Part shown: piece by piece, positions 45,540 to 56,496 of the stretch
Layout of the letters: each line of letters opens with the position of its first letter
Position numbering within the stretch: the stretch's first letter is position 1
From: Gnetum montanum
Lineage: Eukaryota; Streptophyta; Gnetopsida; Gnetales; Gnetaceae
NCBI GenBank assembly: GCA_015680685.1
Contig: MNCI01015680.1
Span: 62,001 to 126,000 of the forward strand
Length of the DNA: 64,000 bases
Direction of reading: 5' to 3'
Notes under the pieces: model-generated
The model's input: only the letters and a program-made list of their open reading frames with translations
What the model was told of the DNA's origin: nothing
The model's database searches: none
Made by a program: the position numbers and the translations under genes

Positions 45540-46807
45540 GGTTATTGCATTCTTACTTTGTCTAAAAGATCAACTTTGTTAATATCTAACCATGTGTAGA
45601 ACTTCTCAAGCCAAGGGTAATCTCCATTCATGTGATTACCATTACAGTGATTGCACTTAGCTAACTCTTTCTGTTCTTGGACATGATGGACTAGTTGATT
45701 AGCTTGTGCTTGGTCTATGGGATGTTGAGCTATAGTTTTTGACAACTGTTCCATTATTTTTACATGCCTATTATTAAATTCTCTAATTTCTAAATGTGCA
45801 GGTTAGACCTTGTTTATTTTCTTTTTTCCTATCAATTTTTCTTGCATGTCTAGTGCCCCACCCTTAATTCATATGATAAAATTTGTTTAGCATCTATTGA
45901 ATTTCCATAGGACTAAGTGCTAAAATGTTTCCTTTAGCTACAAGGTATAACTCCTTGGCTATGGATGGTGTAAGTCCTTTTACCAAAATCCTAAGCCTTT
46001 CTCACAATAAAATATTATGGTTAGGGCATCTTCTTAGGACCATATGGTATTTGTCTATGTACTCAGTAAAGGTTTCATCCTCTTTTTACCTCATCTATCA
46101 AATTTTATCTCTAAGTTTCTCATACTTTCCTATGGGTAGATACTTCTAAAGGAAGATGTTCCTATTTTGTTCCCAAGTTTTGATAGTATTTTGAGAAGTC
46201 TATGAAAGCATAAGGTAGCATTCTTCTTTAGTGAACTAGGGAAATACCTTAGATACTTTGGTTTAGTATCTATGTAATTTGCATGCTAGAATGAATCAAA
46301 TAAGCTAAGATGAAACATAGCATCTTCATTTTTTAACCCTTCAAATATGGAAATGGTGATCAAATTTATACTTGGTCTACTATTAGGTCATTCCTCTAAC
46401 ATACTACCATGAATTGGATGGCTATCAAAATTTGCATAATCATGTAGGCATAATAAGGATGAGTCATCATCATCCTCATAGATTATATTCCCATAGGTTC
46501 TCTTGGATGAGGTTCCCATATCATCTAAATTAATCCCCTTTTAAGCCAATTCTCTTTTTATGGCATCTCTAGTTAGTATAGTAGTTTAGAGGACAAAAGT
46601 TTTGGTATCTTCTCCCAAACTATCCTCCTCTACACTTAATTCAATAATTGATCCTTCAGATGTATCAAGGATGGGATGATCCTTAGGCTCTTTGATTAAC
46701 CTTCTAAATTCATCTCTCCACCTTTCATTCTTATCTCTCCTAAATACTCTTATCTTAGGCACCATCCTATATCCATTAAACAATGTTGTCCTCAACAACA
46801 GTGGCAA
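45540..46807 (-). pseudogene. Element G gag
   Basis: The frame starts just after the primer-binding site (MPLLLRTTLFNGYRM…, 46807) and reads a capsid-like part (FEGLKNEDAMFHLSLFDSF, KYLRYFPSSLKK). Near 45650 it has a zinc knuckle CNHCNGNHMNGDYP, in which Tyr replaces the last Cys. Stops and frameshifts separate the open pieces 46807-46586 and 45754-45542. Confidence 0.7.
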
Positions 46808-46808
46808 A
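46789..46808 (-). promoter_or_regulatory. Primer-binding site of element G
   Basis: Minus strand TTGCCACTGTTGTTGAGGAC aligns with the tRNA-Asp type site TTGGCGCCGTTGCCGGGGAT, mostly through C/T and G/A differences. It begins just inside the LTR end ...ACCTATCA. Confidence 0.55.
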
Positions 46809-47564
46809 AATGATAGGTCAAAATTAGGGTAATTGAATTAGCAAAATTTTGAATTAATGTCAAAGTAGTAAAAGTAATATATTACCTAATTCATCCTAAT
46901 CATTAATATATAATTTAAAAAAAATATGTTCAAAGATATATGAATGACCAAACTACTCTTCTCATCTATCCTCTCTGAGCATAGATGTTTTGAGTTGATA
47001 GGCAACAAATGATTTAAACTAACTATGTATGAATAATGAGGAAGAGAAATGAAACTTAATTCTAAGGTTTAATCATTTAGGAGGGAGCCTATTCCTAAGC
47101 TACATCATATCATTATCTATTTCTAGATAACAATCATATTAATCCTATCTATAGGGATGAAAGTGTAAAAGTACTTATCCTTTGTAAGATAAAGCCAATG
47201 CTGAACTATCTATCTTTGAAAAGATAACACATCCAACATGCATCACAACATTAATATTCTCTTCTTCACAAAGCTCTCCAATTGTTAGAAAATAAGGAAA
47301 AGGATAAATTAAAAAGATTAAAAAATTTTATTTCTACTCCATCCTCAAACTAAATTTATACATCAATTGTATAACTATTTTCTTTAGTTATCCCTAAGTC
47401 ATTTTCTAGAAAGGTGGAATCGCCCAAGGGGTACATAAAAGGTAATAAAAACAATAATTAACCAATCCCCTCCTCATTAGCATGCCACATCATCCCTAGA
47501 ATTACCAGAAGAAAATATTAAAAGGAGATAAAGAAATAAATGAAAAGGTAATTCAAAAGTCTTA

Positions 47565-47700
47565 TTCTATCTATCTTATTCTACTCTATCTTATTCTATC
47601 TATCTTATTCTACTCTATCTATTAAAAAGAGATAAAGAAATAAATGACAATATTAACTACTCCCCTCCTCTATCACTATCTATCTTATTCTACTCTATGT
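47565..47700. repeat. TATCTTATTCTACTC microsatellite-like run
   Basis: ATCTATCTTATTCTACTCT is repeated three to four times, broken by an AAAGAGATAAAGAAATAAATGA segment that also occurs just upstream at 47523. Confidence 0.8.
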
Positions 47701-47704
47701 GCTT

Positions 47705-48440
47705 AACACAATTAGTGAGGTTTTTGAGTGACTGAATAACTCATTGCTTTATGTGAGGATGTAATTGAGTGCATTATTGAGTAGGACAAGGAGGGATTAC
47801 TTTGACAATATATATATGACATCCTTTTCAACTATACAATGTGTAGGATTTAGCTACGTCCCACTTATATGGCATAGCATGATCCTTATGATAAGTATAT
47901 GGGTGATATCCTCTTTTCTCCCCTTTCCTTTTTACTTCTTGTCTTTGCATACTAGAATTTCTATCCTCCTGTAGTATATTTCTTTTTTCTTCCTGTCATC
48001 CCCTCTCCTTATTTATTTCCATTCCTCTCTATATTTAGCATTAGTGAGGTTAAATAAGTGTCTTTGCCTTGATGCAGTGAGGGAGTGTTGAGTGTAGAGT
48101 GATGTAAGAAGTGTGAAATCTTCATATGAGTAAGGTAAGGGAGAGGTTTACTTTAAGGATCTAGCTATGTTCAACATCCAACCATTGGTGTATTGGTGAT
48201 ATCTCTATAATGCTTTCACTCTATTTTATTACTTTCTATTTTCACTTCCACTATCTTCCTAACTTTATCTATCCCTTTTTCTTTTCATGCTCTACATTGG
48301 TGAGACCAAACAACTGTCTTTACTTTGCTCTGATGAGGGTGTGATTAAAAGAATTAAGTGGGTTAGGAAGTTCTTTATTTACACTTTTATATGTGCTTTC
48401 TAGGACCTAGTCATACCCCACTTCTATGGCATAACATTCC
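47705..48440. repeat. Three imperfect tandem units of about 250-340 bp
   Basis: Each unit has ATTAGTGAGG, then TGAGGGTGT-like and GAGTGTAG-like words, a CTAGCTATGTCCCACTTATATGGCATA-like block and a pyrimidine-rich end (TTTCTTCCTGTCATCCCC). They lie in what is probably the LTR of element G. Confidence 0.5.
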
Positions 48441-48450
48441 ATCAAATGAT

Positions 48451-49440
48451 GCCTCATGATACTTTAAAAGAACTATATTAAATTATAATGATGCCTCAAA
48501 TGTAATCTAAATTAGCAACCTATTATCTAATAAGAAAATGAACTAACTACTTGAGCTACCTATTACTAACCTCAAATACAAGGTTAAGCCACCACACTAT
48601 ATTTCCATGCTTAAGACTATTAGCAAGATACTTGGAGACTTTATGTCAAACACATAAAAGTTACTAGATTGTTTTTCTAAGTTCAAAGTGAGTAATGGTG
48701 CTTACTTTGAAGGCCTTTTAAAACACAATTACTCCATTGAATCTTTCAAAATATCAAATAAAATGGAAAGTTATTACATTAGCAAAGAATATATGATTTT
48801 CATGAAAGCAAAACTTCTATATGTTAATATATTTAATATTTAGTTACTAAAGGGTGATGTGAATTTATAGGTTTGAATGACATTCTTATTACTTTCTATA
48901 TTTTATCCACTTCAAAGTATTAGAATTGTTATTATTACTCATTCTAATTTAAAATTATAACTCTAAATCTCTTAAGATTCACATTGAAAACAAAAGGCTT
49001 TAGTATTTTTTAGTATCTAACAAACTAAATGTTATCATATCCAAATAAATAAAATAACTTCTTTATTTTAATAATACAAATACAAAAATTTATCATATTA
49101 GTTCTCTATTCTATTTACAATAAAGTTTCAAAAGATACAACTTTGTGACCTGTGATACCCTTATAATATCCTAAGCTGGTAGGGTATTGAATAAGGAAAA
49201 CAAAAAACTGCACATATAGATTACAGGATGATAATAAATCAAAAGGGAAGATGTTGCATTATGCATCCAAGAAAAAATTGATAAGGGATTGAGGTGAAAA
49301 AGAAATTAATATGACAAATACAATACCCTTGGCCAATCATAATACTCAAGGACAAGACAATAGCAAAGAAAAAATAGTGCATTGATCCTTAAATGATCCA
49401 CATAATCTTACTAGAAGAGTAAGAAAATTTAGGAGAGTAT
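48451..49440. other. AT-rich intergenic sequence, nothing recognised
   Basis: About 1 kb with no frame longer than chance, no LTR-like ends and no match to the other elements. Contains several TTTAATATTTAG and CTAAATCTCTT words only. Confidence 0.5.
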
Positions 49441-50218
49441 TGGAAAGCATTTAAATTTTGTTTTCGAAGATATTTCTCAAAACAAATTCACTGGTAGCAT
49501 TTCTACAACACAAGGAACTACAAGCAACTATCACACTTGTATACGGAGACTAGGTTCACCACTATGCTTTCTATAATGTTTCCCGTTTCCATGGTGGTTT
49601 TCTTTGCATACATGGAGAGTCTCTCCAGTCCTTTGTCAAACTCTTTGATTAATTGTAAAAATTTGTAGAGGAATAGGCTAAACAGCCTTATATCCCTAAT
49701 CATTTAAAGGAAATGCGTAAGCTTATAGTGTTAGATCTAGGCCATAAAATGTTTAAATGGACTAGGAAATTTAAAATGAAATATAATCAAAATAACCTAT
49801 GATAAATATAAAAGAAGACTGAAGAACAAAAATGGGATTCCACATCCCAACTCAAACTAGGGCTTATGATAAGGAACTTTCAAATTAACCTCTCAGTCCA
49901 ATTTATACATAATTTATATCTATCTTTGATATACAATATGATGGAACCTGTCAATATCATATTTAGGAAATTACCAGATTAAGTAATGCGAGAAAGGATA
50001 TTTCTAAATACATCTCCAACATAGTCAACTTCACATTCACAATTCTATACCAACTCCAAATGCTAAAGCAATTTCTGTATACAGTGACAAAAATTATGAT
50101 GAGTACTTTGATTTAAACATAAATATTGACTACCATGGTTATCAGTTTTTCTCAGATTGTTAATGTAATAGACCTTAAGGCAATGATAGAACAGAGGATG
50201 TCAAATAGTTAATGTAAT
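49440..50218 (+). pseudogene. LRR receptor-like protein pseudogene, left part
   Basis: At about 49471 the plus strand reads DISQNKFTGSISTT, a leucine-rich-repeat consensus (LDISQNKFTGSIP). At 50085-50170 it reads YDEYFDLNINIDYHGYQ, then FSQIVNVIDL after a one-base shift. This is the segment that in plant receptor-like proteins precedes the last LRR block ('...VIDLSGNNLTGEIP'). A direct repeat GTTAATGTAAT (50159 and 50208) marks a small duplication of about 50 bp. The gene continues after element D at 57358. It would have been a plasma-membrane receptor of the Cf/RLP type. Confidence 0.65.
50214..50218. repeat. Target-site duplication GTAAT, left copy (element D)
   Basis: GTAAT directly precedes the LTR start TTATGGGATGCG. 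The right copy is 57358-57362, followed by AGACCTT as in the uninterrupted gene. Confidence 0.85.
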
Positions 50219-50227
50219 TTATGGGAT

Positions 50228-50305
50228 GCGATATCACATGGGCCGCGATATCGCATACACAATATCGCGTTGTCCCCTACGATATCGCGTACGTGATATT
50301 GCGGT
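50228..50305 (+). repeat. GATATC palindrome array in U3 (element D, 5' LTR)
   Basis: GCGATATCACATGGG, GCGATATCGCATAC, CAATATCGCG, CGATATCGCGTACG and TGATATTGCGG follow each other in less than 80 bp, immediately upstream of the TATA box. The 3' LTR has a longer version (56503-56620) and C's LTRs have shorter ones. Confidence 0.85.
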
Positions 50306-50318
50306 GCGTTGTCATATC

Positions 50319-50326
50319 TATAAATA
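50319..50326 (+). promoter_or_regulatory. TATA box of element D 5' LTR
   Basis: TATAAATA follows the palindrome array; transcription would start about 30 bases further on, near GGCTCTCCC. The matching box in the 3' LTR is at 56631-56638. Confidence 0.7.
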
Positions 50327-51045
50327 AGAGGTGGCTCTCCCTTGTTTCTCATTCTAGGCCTAGACCATAGTGAAACTCTGGCAGTTTTTCCCCTCCAGAG
50401 ATAGATTAATTTCCATGTGCCCGCAGTACGAACTCCAGAGTGAACGGATCTTTATTCGAGCAGACATTGTACCTGAACACAAGTTTGTGTACGGAAATAA
50501 AGACGAACTTCTTGGATAAACCTTGTAGTGCATGGAATAGGCTAATTAGGATTTTATTTACTATTATTTATTACTTGTCATTTAAATTCTTCATTAGTTA
50601 TTAAATCTCTCTCAACACTTCTCTCCTAGTTAAGTGCCTCAATACGACCACTTCGAGCACGTCCGTTACGCTTGGTGATCCCAGCAACGACTAGCATTTG
50701 GTAACCAAAGTTACATCAGTTCAGGGTGTGAACGGTAAGTGGGAATAGATGTTGACACTAGGTTAATTAAAACTTAGTTAGTTAGTTAGAATTAGCAATT
50801 AGTCTCTTTGCCCTTCAACTCAATAGCATAGGAGATAAAACATAAAAAGATATAAAAATCATATACCTCAGACTTACTTAACCATACACCGTGACAACTA
50901 CAAGTAAGTCTGGGAAGACAACGAATGATTAACCTTAAGTGTTCGATAAGGCGTGTAGGCACTTAGTCTGTAGAGTTTGACTAGATCATGTGTTCTATGC
51001 TCATATTCGTATGGTTGAGTGTAGGGGTACCTCGCCACTCATCAT

Positions 51046-51063
51046 TGGCACCGTTGACGAGGA
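51046..51063 (+). promoter_or_regulatory. Primer-binding site of element D (tRNA-Asp type)
   Basis: TGGCACCGTTGACGAGGA begins two bases after the LTR end. It differs from the tRNA-Asp complement TGGCGCCGTTGCCGGGGA at three positions (two G to A, one C to A). Confidence 0.8.
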
Positions 51064-51186
51064 CTAAGTGTTTGTGTGCTAAGTAGAACATAGGAAATCA
51101 CTTATATCGTTGGGAGCTTAAAAAAACCTTAGGGTTAATTAAAAGAAAAATTATATAATGATAAAATAGCACACCGATAAATAACA

Positions 51187-54100
51187 ATGTCTTCTTCTAA
51201 CAAGAGAAATTCACCACCTACGGATTATACAAGAAACAGTCGATAATCAAAAACACATAACTAAAATCCGTCAATTCCTCAACAATACCGAGTGGTATAT
51301 ACTCATCCCGATGAGTACATACCATATTTTACCTTTATCCTCCATCAAGATGAATAGCTGCGATGGAGAGATTTGCAAGGTAACATAGTGTTACCTCCAG
51401 ATCAGTCAGTCCTAAACATGCTCCTCCATGCTTTGGCATAGATTGGCATGACATAGCTCTATGCTAAATACGTTATAGTTGATTTTGATATAGGGGATTA
51501 TCATCCCACAGCTACACAACATATTAAGGACTCAAGGCAGGAGAGCCATCATACACTATTGAAGGGTAAAGGGGTCCTGCACAGCCTAAGTGAAATAGGA
51601 GATGGTGAACCACTTCTAACGGGTTCTCCATCCAATGATGTTTCCCCTCCTAACGATGGTGAGGAGGTAGGGTATTAGAACCTATGATCTACGATACACA
51701 ACCCTGGTTCTGATCCCCGTGAATGCCAACTATTCACTGAGGGAACAACAACACATGATAAGGACGGGCACTTAGATCATCATCACGATCGGGGCCGTAG
51801 CAGCAGAAGAGAAGGTAATAAGCATCATCATGACGATGGTTCTCCTTCTTCTTCTCCTTCATCACACCATTCATCCTCTCCTTCCACATCTGGGTGCAGC
51901 CACTAGGAGCATAATTGTGAGGATAGAGGTAGACAAAATGAGAGACCTCAACGAGAAAGTTGAGAGAGAGGAAATCATAGGCATCATGAACGAAGGGAAA
52001 GTAGGGAACAATGTAGACATCATAGGCATCATGAAAGGGATGATCATGATGAGCCCCTACTTGCAACCCAAAGTATGCTCGATATAATGGAGGTAGTGAG
52101 GATACCAACAAGGCATCAAAGAGATAGCCGAATCAAGCGCTTAGACATGAATAATATCTCACGCTTTGAAGGGGGATACAACGCTGATCCAAAAAATCAT
52201 TTATAGGCATTCCATAATGCCTGTGCCTTGCAAAACATAGAAAATGAGTGGCAGAAACTAAAGTTGTTTCCCAGGACACTCATAAAGAAAGCAGAGAGTT
52301 GGTACCAATCCTTAGAACCGGAAACCATTAGGAGGTGGAGCACGATGTTAGAGTTGTTCAACGATAAGTATCAAACATACTCCAGAGTGTCTAACTTGCG
52401 TAAGTAGATCCAAGGATGAAAACAAGGTAATCATGAACCCTTGAATACTGCCATGGACCAATACTACGCATTGCTACATCATTGCCCATGCCATGGATAC
52501 GCTCAATAGGATCAACTTCGCCACATCATGGATGGGCTAAGGTATGAGACTAGGAGAACCCTTGGGACTTATGCCCAAGGGAGATTATCAGAACTTAGAG
52601 CCCATGAAATTCATCGCTTGTTGAAGCAAGTAGCCAAAGAAGAAGGTGAGCTACAAAAAAGAGAGAGTACGGAAGAATACAATCGCGATCCTTCCCTTCG
52701 AAAGAAGGGAGTGAAATTTTGTGATGAGGAGGATGAGTCACCACTTGAAGAGTTGGTGAACAAAAAAACCTTACTGCTCCAGAAGTTAACAACCAAACTA
52801 TCAGCTAAGGTGGATCAACTATGGAATTCCTTAGACTCTAGACTTGAAACTGTCTTGAAAATCATAGAGGAGTCTAAGATGGAATGAGGTAGTGACTCTG
52901 ATAAGACAAAGCAGAGAAATTCAAGCCCTGCACATAACACGGTTAAGGGGAAAATAACTATCTCCGATGAGGTTGTGGACTTAGACACAGATGATGATGG
53001 TGGATGTGAGATTTGCCAATATGACCATCCTAAGGAATGTTATCCAATCATCTCACATCTACAAGAGTCTGGAGTATATGCACTTAACCCGAGACTTAAC
53101 AAACGACAAACACCCCGAAGGTTACCTTATTCCCAAGGTAATCCAAGGTAGTTCCACCAACTGTTAACATACTATCCAAGTGAAACTCCACCACAACCCA
53201 TTGGGCAACATCAGCAGTGGCAACACCCACAGTCATGGGGGATGCCACTGCATAGACAACAATACCCTTACCGGAAACCTGATCCTTATGGCTATTATGT
53301 GCAGTAGCTGATTTCTCCAAGTGACTCTATGGGTCACACAACTCCCCAACGTTACTACCAAGTTCAGGAGTACTTTAGGAGAACTCCTTCTTCTCCGGGA
53401 AACATTCCACATTCATCCCATCCTCCAACTCCATCCGCACCTCTTCCACCTGTAGTTCCCATACAACTTGCTTCAACAATGCAAGGGAAACTCCCCACTC
53501 AACTGCAGCAACGTAACGCTACGAGAGCTGTAAACATTCAACCTGTTACTGGTTCTGACAACCGTAAAAAGAGAAGACCTTTCTTCAGAACCAAAATCCC
53601 AAACAAGCTCTCACAACAATAAGCGATTGAGTCCGTGTACACTCCTGCAACAAATAAGACTTTAGGGCCCCCTTCAATCCAACAACAAAGCTTAACGCAT
53701 ATGGTTATGTTAATGCATACCGTTACCGATTGGATCAAGGTAGGCCACCTTCCCAGGAAACTATCTGATCCTGGAAGCCCCTTAATCTATCTACAAATCA
53801 CCAGGAACGAACCACATAAGGCTCTTCTTGACTAAGGTTTCGGAGTCAACTTAATCTCACAAGAAATGTATCAAGCCTGAAACCTGCCCCAACTTAAGAA
53901 GAGCAACATTCAACTAGAGCTGGCAGACTAGTCCATCAGCATTCCCTTGGGATTGGTGGAGGACATTGTTACCACTATGTATGGGTGTTCATACCTAGCT
54001 GACTTCCTGGTGATAGAAGTCAACAGTGGCAACGGGGGCTTCCCAATTATAATGGGAAGGCCATGGCTAAGTACGATAGACGAGTACCTAGGGATTCACG

Positions 54101-54534
54101 ATCTTTCCTTGAAAATATCTAAGGTAAACATTTATGGAAAGATCGAGCAGAAGAAAGTTCTGTGCATGACATAAAGTGACTTCGAGGGTGATGACATGGA
54201 GGAATGCTTAGCATCTCTTCCATGTAATCGGTGTGCCTAGGAAACACAAATTCAAAGGTACCTATATGTAGCAACCACACAAGTAGTGGACACCTAGTGG
54301 TTGACAGCTAGTCGAAAGAGCAACCCAATATGCATGGAACAAACTGGGGGAATAACTCATGCTAACAATGAAGGCATAGACACATTGGAATACGAGCGTC
54401 GCCAACTTCCACCCCTTAACCTGAAAACATCAATTGGGAGAAGTTGGACACTTTTAAGAAATTCAAATAGGTGCTCATTATTTTGGATCTCTCCCTTTCC
54501 ATTCAGTCATGGGGGAGATGGCCACCTATGCTGA
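51187..54534 (+). pseudogene. Element D gag-protease polyprotein
   Basis: A single frame runs from ATG 51187 (MSSSNKRNSPPTDYTRNSR) through 54534, about 1,115 codons, interrupted by in-frame stops but with no frameshift that I can find. In order: a His/Arg/Ser-rich stretch (51768-52070), the capsid (FEGGYNADPKNHL, WQKLKLFPRTL, DGLRYETRRTLGTYAQGRL; open part 52528-52887) and a zinc knuckle CEICQYDHPKEC at about 53010. A Pro/Gln-rich part follows (53329-53622), then protease with ALLD, a stop and GFGVNLIS at about 53821, and GFPIIMGRPWLST at 54040. The tail passes into non-coding sequence near 54500. Most of the stops are TAG or TGA at places where Gln, Arg or Trp would be expected. Confidence 0.85.
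54505..54524 (+). promoter_or_regulatory. Internal polypurine tract-like box of element D
   Basis: CAGTCATGGGGGAGATGGCC, the same box as at 2162 in element A, with GGGGG intact. It follows the protease frame directly because the rest of pol is absent. Confidence 0.55.
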
Positions 54535-56483
54535 TCATTAGAGGCCCTCAGTTCTTCTTAGTTTTTGTTTTACATGTTTTTATTTTACACATTTTTTTTA
54601 CATATTTTTGTTTTACACATTTTTATTTTACACGTTTTTGTTGTACATGTTTTTGTTTTACACGTTTTCGTTTTACAAATTTCTTTAACTTTTCTTATTT
54701 TTGTTTTACAACATCATTATACTTTTTCATTTTTTACGTGTGTTCATGTGTGTTTTATCCATCCTGTAAGTTTTTCATTTAATAAGTGTTCTTCATGATG
54801 GTATGAACTATTTTCATATTGATTGCTAATATTTGGTTTTTACCTTTAAGTTATGATGTTGATACTAAGGTATGTTTCTTTTAATATGACAGGGAATGAG
54901 TCCACTTCATCCATACATCCACCATCTCTATGGTCTCTCTTGACTTGAAAATGTATAGTTCCTTTCTAATAAGAACTCTAACGAACCGGTGACTGGGTAT
55001 TTCTCAAACTAAGGAAGGACTCAAGGTTTGAAAAGGATGTGACTTCAAGGGAACTTGATGCATTTTTGTTGGCCATTCTCTTGGGTGCTTGGATGTTTTC
55101 TTCTTGAGTTTTCTTACCATTCTAATGTTATCCAATTATCGGGAAGCTGAGTTAATAAGAATAAAAAGTCTTTGCATGGTGTGGTTCTCACACATAAAAA
55201 CATAGAACATGAAAAAAAACAAGAAACAAAAGAAAATTGAGAATTCAAAGTACACCCCTTAGACAAAATAATCACTTGGGCTACACGCACTGGTTATGGA
55301 ACTAAAAACATTCCCTCTAACTAAGGCCCTTCTCGCTTCCCATTCTCTCCTTCTTTGTTTCATCAAAATGGTGGTGGCTCTTGGGGGAGGCATTCTTGTT
55401 CTTCAAGAGGATGAATTGGCCGAATGCATTGATGCAAAGTCACTGGATGTGGTTTGTTTGAGGCCAGAGTTGGAATGAGATTTACCAAGTCACATTAATC
55501 ACGAAATTCGCAAGGGACTGTACACCACCTTGTTCTTGAGATTCCATTCCATTCTCTTCTCTCCATCCTTCTCTCCCTTATTCACCTCATTTTTGGTTGT
55601 ATCATTAGTGTATATTTTGGTAGATGCATTGTTTTCTTTTCAGTAAATTCTTATGGTTAAGACTTTAACTCTTGTTCCAACGGACATTCCCAGGGCCTAT
55701 GGACTCTTTGAATGTGGGTTTGTCAGGGCATTAAGGGCATGAGCCTACTTTGGGGAGGACCCACTGGCATTCCTATTTGGTGCATCCGTTAAATTCTTTC
55801 CCTTAACATTTTCGCAATCCATTTTTGTTTTGTTCATTTCCATCTTGACATCCATTTCATTGACGTAATAGTTGTCTCTTTTTCTCCATCTTTATTGTTC
55901 TTTTTCCTTTTCCATTCTCTCGCTACCAGAGGTTCGCAATTAGTCATGGGGTTATGTGGCCTAGTTTTTTTTATTTTCTCCTAACCCCTACACCTTCGGT
56001 AGTCATCATTAATATATCTCCAAATCTGCAATCAACCATACCACAACCTAGCCAATTGACCTTTCACTGAGGCAAGGTATCAATTACATGAAATTCATTT
56101 ACCCTTGCTAATATAAGGCTGTGTTGTGTGTGCATATGGCAATCATGCAACAATGGATTGGATCTAGAGGGAACACTTGGAATGGAGCAGTGCGGAAAGC
56201 AGCTATGCAAGGAACAAGATCGATGATGCGCTTATGGATGGACAACAAAAGGTGCAATCTTGGCATTGGCAGCAGCAAGACTTCTTCTCTTTCTCTTTCT
56301 CAGCTGCCAAATGAGGCCTAATGTCAAATGTAATAAGGTGTTCACCCTTGTTGTCATGAACACCAGTTTGTTGTGTCTTGTAATGATGATCCGTTCACAT
56401 GTCATCCCATTAGTTCCATTTGAGTCAATAATCCCATACCTTCCCGATATTATTGTAAGGAACTCGAGGACGAGTTTTCATTT
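54535..56483 (+). other. Element D spacer, non-coding
   Basis: A T-rich run of TTTTACACATTTTTGTTTTACA words (54560-54740) is followed by GAATGAGTCCACTTCATCCATACATCCACC (54896), CTTTGCATGGTGTGGTTCTCACAC (55171), GAATTCAAAGTACACCCCTTAGACAAA (55232), CTAACTAAGGCCCTTCTCGCTTCC (55317) and TTTGGGGAGGACCCACTGGC (55749). B and C carry the same blocks in the same order. The open frames here (54471-54798) are products of the TTTTACA repeat and are not genes. Confidence 0.7.
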
Positions 56484-56496
56484 AGTCATGGAGGTA
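56484..56496 (+). promoter_or_regulatory. 3' polypurine tract of element D
   Basis: AGTCATGGAGGTA, adjacent to the LTR start TGATGGGACGC. Confidence 0.7.

Larger units (their letters stand above)
42090..48450 (-). mobile_element. Element G: Athila-like LTR retrotransposon, minus strand
   Basis: On the minus strand: LTR (from 46811 upward; outer end not fixed), primer-binding site (46789-46808), gag, zinc knuckle, protease, reverse transcriptase, RNase H and integrase down to about 42090. Pol matches Athila-type sequences (GRPWMATTNSIINARSG, DEHLFQV after RNase H). The 3' LTR was not found. Confidence 0.75.
46811..48450 (-). repeat. 5' LTR region of element G (outer end uncertain)
   Basis: The inner end is TGATAGGTCAAAATTAGGG on the plus strand (…CCTATCA on the element's strand). 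The region is AT-rich and non-coding. It contains a TATCTATCTTATTCTACTC microsatellite-like run (47565-47700) and three imperfect units that start ATTAGTGAGG/ATTGGTGAGA near 47709, 48046 and 48295. I could not fix the outer border because no second LTR copy was found. Confidence 0.45.
50219..51044 (+). repeat. 5' LTR of element D (826 bp)
   Basis: It starts TTATGGGATGCGATATC (TGATGGG in the other copies) and ends CTCGCCACTCATCA. GATATC palindromes fill 50228-50305. A TATAAATA box is at 50319-50326, AATAAAGACGAAC lies at about 50497, and the GGGGTACCTCGCC end block is common to the four elements. Confidence 0.9.

Noticed and set aside
51734-52111. 125-codon minus-strand frame with Pro/His/Tyr residues
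   Set aside because: It is the complement of the His/Arg-rich part of D's gag; the low-complexity repeat keeps the other strand open.
54471-54798. Two overlapping Phe/Cys/His-rich frames of 77 and 103 codons
   Set aside because: They are translations of TTTTACACATTTTTGTT repeats in D's spacer, which is equally present and non-coding in A, B and C.
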